Of a DNA stretch of 64,000 bases, positions 41,440 through 48,702 are shown one piece after another. The stretch's first letter is position 1. Every line of letters begins with the position of its first letter. Made by a program: the position numbers and the translations under genes. The notes below the pieces were generated by a model. The model worked only from the letters and a program-made list of their open reading frames with translations. It made no database searches and had not been told where the DNA came from. Source of the stretch: Butyrivibrio sp. YAB3001 (GTDB lineage Bacteria > Bacillota > Clostridia > Lachnospirales > Lachnospiraceae). The DNA lies in NCBI RefSeq assembly GCF_900112195.1, contig NZ_FOKR01000013.1, positions 57,557 through 121,556 of the forward strand, read 5' to 3'.

Positions 41440-42198
41440 ATGAAATTACCACCTGACTGGGATGAGCCATCGCAGGAAAACAAAGATCTATGTGACAAAT
41501 TCATATATGAGACTTTTGATTACTCTGGGACGCTGCCTTACAGGCTTTATGTTCCGGACAGTAGTGATAAGGTTCCTATTGTTCTGTATCTGCACGGAGC
41601 AGATGCTTATGGAGATGATAATGAGCTGCAGCTGACCATGCATGATATTGGGACTGTTTTTGTGAGGGATGAATGGCAGAGACAGCATCCTTGTTACGTC
41701 TTAGCTCCGCAGTGTAATGTGGGGACGCGATGGTCAAATCTTATTATGCAGAACAGAGTCTGTGCACTCATAAAATCTCTAAGAAAAAAGTATACCAATA
41801 TAGATGACCAAAGGATTTATATCTATGGTTACAGTGCTGGTGGCGTAGGCTGCTTTGAAATCCTAAAATATCATCCGAATATTTTTGCTGCAGCAGTTCC
41901 TATATGCGGCGCCACAGGATGGGAAAATCTGAAGGAGCTTACTAAGACTTCGATATGGATGCTTCATGCTGCGGATGACATGGTAGTAAAGGCATCTTAT
42001 AAGACGGACGGATATAGTGCTCATTTGGGCTCAAGGGATATATACGAAGAGCTAAGGAAAATTCATCCGGACCTGCGTTATACAGAGTATAAAGCTGGCG
42101 AGTTGAAGGAAAGATATGGCATAAATCCTCACTGCAGTTGGGTTCCTGGCGGTCAGGATAATGAAGTTAAGGAGTGGCTGTTTTCAAAGGTGAAGTGA
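41440..42198 (+). CDS. alpha/beta-hydrolase, esterase/PHB-depolymerase-like
   Basis: A 252-aa cytosolic serine hydrolase. The oxyanion segment is PIVLYLHGADAYGDD, the nucleophile Ser132 lies in YGYSAGGVG, the acid is probably Asp in LHAADDMVV, and the base His in NPHCSWVPG. The layout matches the prolyl-oligopeptidase/esterase D-like group of small predicted peptidases. No signal peptide. GATGAGGAGTAATAGGC precedes the ATG. Substrate unknown. Confidence 0.85.
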   Translation: MKLPPDWDEPSQENKDLCDKFIYETFDYSGTLPYRLYVPDSSDKVPIVLYLHGADAYGDDNELQLTMHDIGTVFVRDEWQRQHPCYVLAPQCNVGTRWSNLIMQNRVCALIKSLRKKYTNIDDQRIYIYGYSAGGVGCFEILKYHPNIFAAAVPICGATGWENLKELTKTSIWMLHAADDMVVKASYKTDGYSAHLGSRDIYEELRKIHPDLRYTEYKAGELKERYGINPHCSWVPGGQDNEVKEWLFSKVK

Positions 42199-42228
42199 AA
42201 ACCGCGAATGAGGAGTGAGGTGATCTGA

Positions 42229-42921
42229 GTGATCATTACAGAAATCAGGACCAGAAGAGACCTTGTTGACCTGGTTAATGAGATTGGCTTTCTGCCATTC
42301 TTTTCCGGGAAGATAGAAGGATTCTCTCTGGAGGAGAATGCTTCATATGAGGCCTGGTATCAGGGGCGTTGGAGTGGCAGAGTCAAATGGGACGCCTGGG
42401 ACTGGAAGGGCGAGGTTCTGCAGAATAAAGAGCTTGTGTATGGGAAGTTCTTTGAGAAAAAAGCTGGGTTTATCAGCAAGGAGCTGTGGCCGGACTTTTG
42501 CAACTATCGTCGTGATGGATATGATTTTGACGCCAGATTTGATGATGGCCTTGCTCCATACAAGGACAAAGGTGTTGTGGATTACATCACCGTTGCAGGG
42601 GCAATGCTGACAAGGGACATCAAGGACAGCCTTAACTATAAAAAGGACGGTAATAAAGGTTTTGAGACAGTTATTACCCGTCTTCAGATGCAGACCTATG
42701 TTGTGCCAGTGAATTTCGAATACAGTAAGCGTAAGAACGGTGATGAATACGGATGGGGCAATTGTCGGTATGATATTGCTGAGACGTACTGGGGAGATAA
42801 GCTGTGCAGATCTGCATACAAAAGAGATCCTGATGATTCCCTGGAGCGTATCATACAACATATCAGAGTAGTTTTACCTAAAATGGATGAGGAAGAACTC
42901 CGGGCATTACTGAAGGCCTGA
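42229..42921 (+). CDS. conserved hypothetical protein (AlkZ-related)
   Basis: A 230-aa protein rich in Trp and aromatic residues. Segments LVNEIGFLPFFSGKIEGFSL, WDAWDWKGEVLQNKELVYGK, FFEKKAGFISKELWPDFCNY and TRLQMQTYVVPVNFEY recall a widespread Firmicutes family sometimes annotated as AlkZ-related; that name is from memory. A helix-turn-helix-like fold is likely, but the DNA-glycosylase catalytic motif is not apparent. It precedes the second Cys4 microprotein by 2 nt. Confidence 0.6.
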   Translation: MIITEIRTRRDLVDLVNEIGFLPFFSGKIEGFSLEENASYEAWYQGRWSGRVKWDAWDWKGEVLQNKELVYGKFFEKKAGFISKELWPDFCNYRRDGYDFDARFDDGLAPYKDKGVVDYITVAGAMLTRDIKDSLNYKKDGNKGFETVITRLQMQTYVVPVNFEYSKRKNGDEYGWGNCRYDIAETYWGDKLCRSAYKRDPDDSLERIIQHIRVVLPKMDEEELRALLKA

Positions 42922-42923
42922 GG

Positions 42924-43049
42924 ATGAATAATGTACAGAACTATGATGGAGCTATTGGCGTGGCTTTGGGACATAGCAAGTTCTGTAAGCATTTTTGCGT
43001 GACGTGTGAGTACTATGACATTTGCCATAGGGATGGGGAACTGGGATAA
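42924..43049 (+). CDS. 41-aa Cys4 microprotein, copy 2
   Basis: An unrelated N-terminus MNNVQNYDGAIGVALGH is followed by FCKHFCVTCEYYDICHRDG, the same Cys4 block as in the gene at 39690 and the same C-terminus (DGELG stop). The start lies 2 nt after the upstream stop (TGAGG-ATG). The shared block in two different contexts supports a selected zinc-binding motif. Confidence 0.55.
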   Translation: MNNVQNYDGAIGVALGHSKFCKHFCVTCEYYDICHRDGELG

Positions 43050-43204
43050 AAAGTCGTCGCCTGCGAAGCGACCTTTCAAAAGCCTTGATGAGTTACCATC
43101 GTATCAAACAAAGGTGTGAGATACGAAGATTTTATTACGTGTTTATAAAACATTAATGACTGAATGATACAATTTTCCTAATAGATGAGAACTCCTATTC
43201 AAGG

Positions 43205-44443
43205 ATGAAAGTGAGGGAGGTCATGAGAGAGTTTGTAATTGAAAATGGCATCGTTATAGATGATATGGATAGTGTTATAGATGGAATCCGTGAGATTAGT
43301 GGGAAGACTATATCTGACGCTGAAACCATAAGGAAGTTTATAACTAGAGAAAAAGCAACAAAGTATTACATAGATAAGAAATGTTCAGGAAAAATGCAGC
43401 CTGACAAAGATACTATTTATTTGTGGTTAGATAGCGGGTTTGTAGATAAATACGGAAATTCTATAATGATTTCCTTGCTAAATGATAGCGGTGGCGGATA
43501 TTCTGGGCACTACTTTGGGACTATGGATGTTTTGGCAAGAGCAATAAAAAGTTATTTTCCCAAGAATGCCAAAGACATATCTCGCAATTTGAATACATTA
43601 AAAAGCAAGTATCAGAATAAGATAGCGGATAGGAATCATAGACATATAGAGGATGAGCAGGAATATTTGGTCATGATATGTAATGATGATTCCCGTAATT
43701 CTGAAATAGAGAGCCTTATTAGTGGACTTAATATACAGTTTGAAGAGCCAATAGTTGAAACGGAAGAGATAGTTGTGGAAACTCCTGCGGATGAAAAGGT
43801 GGCTCCTGGACTTGATATGTCTTTTAGGGAAAAAGAGATTACGGTTGGTCTTCTCTTGGATACTATTGATGACATGCAGGAATACATAAACGAACTTCTT
43901 GAGGAACTGAAAAAGTCAGATGAGGATAAGGTAAAACTAAGAGAGCTGGAAGATCGTAACAAGGTCCTGGAGCAGGCGTTGGTGGATATAAGAAGCTATA
44001 ATGCCCAGCATTATCAGGAGGAAGATAAACCGAAAAAAAATACGGATGGTCACGATCTCCTTGGCAGACGGGGAAAAATCCTGGTTCTTGGTGCTACAGC
44101 TATTGATGTAAAGACCATGAATGGTATAGCAAAGCTTTATGGCTTCAGAAAAGATGACTTTGAATATGAGGTTGATTATGAAAAAATGGTCAGCTTCGCC
44201 GGAAGAAGCAGCAAGCTTAGTAGTTACTCGGCACTTATTCTTGGAGCCTGTCCCCACAAGGTTCAGAACCTTGGAGATTGGAGCAGTCTTGTTGAAAAGT
44301 GCAAAAACACGGAGGGTATGCCTATTGCCATCGATGCCAGGAGCAGAGCGGGTGAACTGAAAGTTACTAAGGAGTCGTTTAGAGAGGCATTGGTGGAAAT
44401 ATGCAAGGAATTAAATATCAGAGATAACTGTAATGGCATATAA
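43205..44443 (+). CDS. DUF2325-like protein with coiled coil
   Basis: A 412-aa protein. The N-terminal half is alpha/beta with no known motif. Residues about 225-285 form a coiled coil (YINELLEELKKSDEDKVKLR). The C-terminal ~110 residues (GKILVLGATAIDVKTMNGIA, YSALILGACPHKVQNLGDWS) look like the small Rossmann domain of DUF2325. Start choice: ATG 43205 has only AAGG just upstream; ATG 43223 has GGGAGG but 2-nt spacing. It heads a cluster with HNH, helicase and NUDIX genes, so a role in nucleic-acid defence or repair is possible. Confidence 0.65.
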   Translation: MKVREVMREFVIENGIVIDDMDSVIDGIREISGKTISDAETIRKFITREKATKYYIDKKCSGKMQPDKDTIYLWLDSGFVDKYGNSIMISLLNDSGGGYSGHYFGTMDVLARAIKSYFPKNAKDISRNLNTLKSKYQNKIADRNHRHIEDEQEYLVMICNDDSRNSEIESLISGLNIQFEEPIVETEEIVVETPADEKVAPGLDMSFREKEITVGLLLDTIDDMQEYINELLEELKKSDEDKVKLRELEDRNKVLEQALVDIRSYNAQHYQEEDKPKKNTDGHDLLGRRGKILVLGATAIDVKTMNGIAKLYGFRKDDFEYEVDYEKMVSFAGRSSKLSSYSALILGACPHKVQNLGDWSSLVEKCKNTEGMPIAIDARSRAGELKVTKESFREALVEICKELNIRDNCNGI

Positions 44444-44445
44444 GG

Positions 44446-44772
44446 ATTGAAGAATTTGAGAATAAATGTTTCTACTGTGGAAAGCCCGTCACTAAAAGAA
44501 GTGTGGAGGTGGATCATTTTATACCATGGTCATTTATTAAAGACGACCAGATATGGAACTTTGTTCTTGCGTGTCCAGAGTGTAACAATAAAAAGCGTGA
44601 TAAGTTGGCTCAGGTGGACTTCCTAAATAAGATATCTGATCGAAATGAGATCATGATAGAGCGTGATCATAGGAATGATGCAGACTCAGCAAGGAGAATA
44701 AAAATGATTTACAACTGGGCCCAAAGAAATGGGTATAACGAAATATGGACTCCCAGGGAGATTACAGTGTAA
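44446..44772 (+). CDS. HNH endonuclease without a standard start codon
   Basis: The frame reads CFYCGKPV (zinc-ribbon CxxC), VEVDHFIPWSF (catalytic His with the D-H-x-x-P signature) and LACPECNNKKRDKL (second CxxC plus the N of HNH), so the nuclease core is complete. However, no ATG, GTG or TTG exists in frame before the first CxxC; the frame opens at 44434 and ATT 44446 is the first near-start. The first ATG (44503) would drop the zinc ribbon. It directly follows the DUF2325-like stop in another frame, so frameshift fusion or decay is possible. Confidence 0.65.
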   Translation: MEEFENKCFYCGKPVTKRSVEVDHFIPWSFIKDDQIWNFVLACPECNNKKRDKLAQVDFLNKISDRNEIMIERDHRNDADSARRIKMIYNWAQRNGYNEIWTPREITV

Positions 44773-44808
44773 GTAATTGTAATGTTTTGGAGTGTGAGAG
44801 GGATTAAT

Positions 44809-47800
44809 ATGTTAGAACCCGGATTATATGAACAGGTAATAAATAAACAGATTCAATCAGAGCTTCAAGGCTCATCAGAAGATCTGAAGCTGGTTGAAAA
44901 GATTGATGGTGCGGAAGCTTCAGAAGTTTTGGCGCGCTATGTTTCTGAGATTGTACACAAGGCCTTAGATCGCATATCAGAAGACGGAGATCTTACTGCG
45001 AAGGTTGATCTTGTTAATAAGGTTGTGGGATTAATCTCAAATGATGCCAACATGGATGACCTAAAAGAGATGGCTGTGGCAGATAGTGCAGAGCAGCTTC
45101 TGGGATTGTTATCTGAAACAGATCCCATGTATAAGATTGGCCAGAAGAAGGCCAAGGACATTGTGCGCCCTGAAACATCGGTGGCACAGAGTAGTTTATT
45201 TACCGGTGCTATTCATGAACCACAGATGTACTCTGAGCTTAAGAAAGAAATGGAAACAGCAGATAGAATAGATATGCTTGTTTCCTTTATCAAATGGAGC
45301 GGATTGCGCCTTTTATTTGATGAACTGAAGGTTTTTGTGGGTAGAGGCGGACAGCTTAGAATTATCACTACTTCATATATGGGAGCTACGGATGTGAAGG
45401 CTATTGAGGAGCTGAGCAAACTCTCGAATACTGAAGTCCGTATTTCGTATGATACAAAGCGTACAAGGCTTCATGCCAAAGCATATATCTTTTATCGTAA
45501 GACAGGTTTTACCACTGCTTATGTTGGCTCATCAAATATGTCCAATGTAGCTATGTCCAGCGGCCTTGAGTGGAATATTAAGGTTACTACCAAGGATATG
45601 GCTCCAACGATTCAGAAGATAGCTGCGACTTTTGACAGCTATTGGCATTCAACAAATTTCGAGAAATATACTCAGGACAGCTATGAAAAATTGAAAAAGG
45701 CTCTTAAAGCTGAGCAATATGGAGAGCAGACGGGTAGCTTTGGCTTTATTGTTGATGTAAATCCGTATCCATACCAGCAGGAGATATTAGACAGGCTTGA
45801 TGCTGAGAGAATTATCAGGGGCAGAAACAAGAATCTTGTAGTTGCAGCGACGGGAACTGGAAAGACGTTGATTGCAGCTTTTGACTACAGAAGATATTGC
45901 AAGAGAAATCCTGATAAGCAGAACAAGCTTCTTTTTGTTGTGCATAGGGAAGAAATCTTAAGGCAGAGTAGGGAAGTATTCAGAGCTGTTCTAAAAGATC
46001 CGAATTTTGGAGAGCTTTATGTTGGCGGAGAAAAACCATCAAACTTGGATCATCTTTTTGTGTCTATACAGACGGTGGCTTCGCAGAAATTATATGAGCT
46101 ATTGGCAGCAGATTATTACGATTTCATTGTTGTTGATGAATTCCATCATGCAGCAGCTCCAACATATCAGGGGCTTTTAAGCTCTTTTAATCCAAAGATT
46201 CTTTTGGGACTTACTGCTACACCAGAGCGTATGGATGGCAAGAACGTTCTGGACTATTTTGATGGGCGGATTGCTGCTGAAATAAGACTACCTGAAGCAA
46301 TAGAGAGAAAGTTACTATGCCCATTCCAGTATTTTGGCGTTTCTGATGATACAGACCTGTCAGAGGTAAGATGGGTTCGAGGTGGCTACGATAAGACAGA
46401 GCTAAGCAACTTGTATTCTATGAATCGGGCTATTGCTGAGAAGAGAGCCAATCATATCATCAATTCTCTGTATAAGTATGTTACAGATATGGGAAATGTT
46501 CATGGCTTGGGATTCTGTGTTTCAATTGAGCATGCTAAATTTATGAGCGATTATTTCAATGAGAAGGGTATTCCTTCAATAGCTCTTACATCAACCTCGT
46601 CTGATGCAGATAGAGCAAGCGCTAAAGCAAAGCTCTTATCTGGTGAGATAAAGTTTATCTTTGTTGTGGACCTTTATAACGAAGGAATAGATATCCCGGA
46701 AGTTGAGACGGTTCTTTTCTTAAGGCCGACTGAGTCTTTAACCATCTTTTTGCAGCAGCTTGGTAGAGGCCTTCGTCTGTCTGAGGGAAAGGAATGCCTT
46801 ACAGTTTTGGACTTCATAGGCCAGGCAAACAAGAAGTACAATTTCGAAGAGAAGTTTGCTGCGCTATTATCTAATACTAATCATAGTGTGCAGTATGAGC
46901 TAAAACATGGATTTACGGCACTTCCAAAGGGCTGTTATGTTCAGCTTGAGAAGAAGGCTGCGCAGGTCATTTTAAATAACATACGTCAGTCTTTTGACAG
47001 CAAAGCTGGTCTGATATCCAGAATAGAGACTTTCAAAGAGGATAGTGGATTAGACCTTACGCTTAAGAACTTTCTGCGATACTACCACCTTAATGTTTAT
47101 AGCATTTATACAAAGTATTCATTTGCAAGACTATGTGCAGAAGCAGGGGTAGTTGAGAACTTTAGCGAAGAAATAGAAGAGAAGCTTACAAAGTCGTTTT
47201 CAAAGTTTATTGCTGTAGATTCCTATAGATGGATCAAGTTCCTGCTTGATATCTTACCGAGACTTAAGGATATTGAGATTAGTACGCTTCCTATAGTATA
47301 CCAGCGTATGCTGCAGATGTTTTATGTTACCATTTGGCAGAGTACAGTTGAAGACTGGAATGCACCGGAGGTTAAGCAGAACTTGGCTCAGCTATATAAC
47401 AGCAAGTATATGTTTGGAGAGCTTTTGGAACTTTTGACTTATAACCTTGAAAAGATAGATGTTGTGGGCGGAACTGTTGATCTTGGATTTGACTGTCCGC
47501 TTGACTTGCATTGCACATATACAAGAGATCAGATCCTTGTAGCTATGGACTTTATGAAACCAAACACAGTACGTGAAGGAACAAAGTGGTTAGAAGATAA
47601 GAAGGTTGATGTGTTCTTTGTAACACTTAACAAGTCAGATAAGGATTATTCTCCAACTACGATGTATGAGGACTATTCCATCAATGAAGAATTCTTCCAT
47701 TGGCAGAGCCAGAGCACAACATCTGATACATCACCTACGGGTCAAAGGTACATAAACCATGTACATGAGGGTAGTAAGGTGCTACTATTTGTAAGAGAGT

Positions 47801-47958
47801 TCAAAAAAGATATGGCAGGAGCGGCGCCATATACGTACCTGGGAACTGCTAAGTATGTGAGTCATTACGGCAGCAGGCCTATGAGTATAACTTGGCATTT
47901 GGACAACCCAATACCTGCTAAATACATAAAGAAAACAAGTAAGTTGGAAGTAGGATGA
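44809..47958 (+). CDS. PLD-nuclease / SF2 helicase / DUF3427 protein
   Basis: A 1049-aa multidomain enzyme. A helical N-terminus is followed by a phospholipase-D-type nuclease module with HAK at residues 222-224 (TRLHAKAYIFYR) and YVGSSNMS. An SF2 helicase follows: Walker A AATGTGKT (Lys352), DEFHH box (443-447), TATPERMDG, and motif VI QQLGRGLRLSEG. The ~450-residue tail ending ADNP-type beta segments matches DUF3427. The start is ATG 44809 (MLEPGLYEQV) after GAGAGGG. The NUDIX gene overlaps its stop. This family is often found in defence or mobile islands. Confidence 0.86.
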   Translation: MLEPGLYEQVINKQIQSELQGSSEDLKLVEKIDGAEASEVLARYVSEIVHKALDRISEDGDLTAKVDLVNKVVGLISNDANMDDLKEMAVADSAEQLLGLLSETDPMYKIGQKKAKDIVRPETSVAQSSLFTGAIHEPQMYSELKKEMETADRIDMLVSFIKWSGLRLLFDELKVFVGRGGQLRIITTSYMGATDVKAIEELSKLSNTEVRISYDTKRTRLHAKAYIFYRKTGFTTAYVGSSNMSNVAMSSGLEWNIKVTTKDMAPTIQKIAATFDSYWHSTNFEKYTQDSYEKLKKALKAEQYGEQTGSFGFIVDVNPYPYQQEILDRLDAERIIRGRNKNLVVAATGTGKTLIAAFDYRRYCKRNPDKQNKLLFVVHREEILRQSREVFRAVLKDPNFGELYVGGEKPSNLDHLFVSIQTVASQKLYELLAADYYDFIVVDEFHHAAAPTYQGLLSSFNPKILLGLTATPERMDGKNVLDYFDGRIAAEIRLPEAIERKLLCPFQYFGVSDDTDLSEVRWVRGGYDKTELSNLYSMNRAIAEKRANHIINSLYKYVTDMGNVHGLGFCVSIEHAKFMSDYFNEKGIPSIALTSTSSDADRASAKAKLLSGEIKFIFVVDLYNEGIDIPEVETVLFLRPTESLTIFLQQLGRGLRLSEGKECLTVLDFIGQANKKYNFEEKFAALLSNTNHSVQYELKHGFTALPKGCYVQLEKKAAQVILNNIRQSFDSKAGLISRIETFKEDSGLDLTLKNFLRYYHLNVYSIYTKYSFARLCAEAGVVENFSEEIEEKLTKSFSKFIAVDSYRWIKFLLDILPRLKDIEISTLPIVYQRMLQMFYVTIWQSTVEDWNAPEVKQNLAQLYNSKYMFGELLELLTYNLEKIDVVGGTVDLGFDCPLDLHCTYTRDQILVAMDFMKPNTVREGTKWLEDKKVDVFFVTLNKSDKDYSPTTMYEDYSINEEFFHWQSQSTTSDTSPTGQRYINHVHEGSKVLLFVREFKKDMAGAAPYTYLGTAKYVSHYGSRPMSITWHLDNPIPAKYIKKTSKLEVG

Positions 47959-48398
47959 GTATGAAAACAGTTAACGTTGTTGCAGCAATAATTTGTGACG
48001 ATTACAAGAAAAAAACAAAGATTTTCGCAACTCAGCGAGGATATGGGGAATTCAAAGATGGCTGGGAATTTCCTGGGGGAAAGATTGAAGAAGGTGAAAC
48101 ACCACAGCAGGCTTTGGTTAGGGAAATCAGAGAGGAGCTAGGAGCCGAGATTGAAGTACATGACCTTATCGATGTTATAGATTATGATTACGAGAAGTTT
48201 CATCTTCATATGAACTGCTACTGGGCTACAGTTGAGGAGGGAAAACTGCAGCTTCTTGAACATGAGGCCGCAAAGTGGCTTGAATATAGTGACCTTAATA
48301 GTGTTGATTGGCTTCCTGCAGATCTGGCGCTTCTTCCAAAACTTGCTGAAGGAATGGTTGATAATAACGTAGAGTATTATAACGAAACAGGTGTATGA
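47955..48398 (+). CDS. NUDIX hydrolase, MutT-like
   Basis: A 147-aa nucleoside-triphosphate pyrophosphohydrolase of the 8-oxo-dGTP/CTP-pyrophosphohydrolase type. The Nudix box lies in GGKIEEGETPQQALVREI plus REELGAEI with the full G-x5-E-x7-RE-x2-EE pattern. N-terminus MSMKTVNVVAAII; the usual W at WEFPGG. It overlaps the helicase by 4 nt (ATGA), so the two act in one operon, perhaps hydrolysing a modified nucleotide made or released by the helicase-nuclease. Confidence 0.9.
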   Translation: MSMKTVNVVAAIICDDYKKKTKIFATQRGYGEFKDGWEFPGGKIEEGETPQQALVREIREELGAEIEVHDLIDVIDYDYEKFHLHMNCYWATVEEGKLQLLEHEAAKWLEYSDLNSVDWLPADLALLPKLAEGMVDNNVEYYNETGV

Positions 48399-48492
48399 AG
48401 GAGTTTTTCTTCAGGATAATATTTCTAATCTGTCTCATGTTATGGGGGGAATCATTGGTTCCATAGTGGGGTACAGATTGAATAAGCGATAA
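48397..48492 (+). pseudogene. 3' end of a rhomboid-like gene
   Basis: Reads GVFLQDNISNLSHVMGGIIG, then SIVGYRLNKR and a stop. It matches the last ~30 residues of the membrane protein at 23532-24395. Only the 3' end is present and it starts exactly at the NUDIX stop, suggesting that the NUDIX-helicase block replaced the rest. Confidence 0.7.
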
Positions 48493-48501
48493 GATAGAAA
48501 T

Positions 48502-48542
48502 AATACGCATGGACTTGCATATTTAGTTCATGCGTATTTTTA
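48502..48542 (+). terminator. terminator after the NUDIX operon
   Basis: AATACGCATG / CATGCGTATT with a 17-nt loop, then TTTATG. Confidence 0.82.
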
Positions 48543-48702
48543 TGCATAAACCTTGAGTGTAATCCTTAATTTAAAGATTATATAACATTCACAAAAGGTT
48601 AATATCTCGATGGTAGAATTAATACGATGCCGTATTATGGGCATATGACGATAGGTTTTAAAGTGCAAATATACAATACATCAATAGTTGAGAAGATAAA
48701 AT

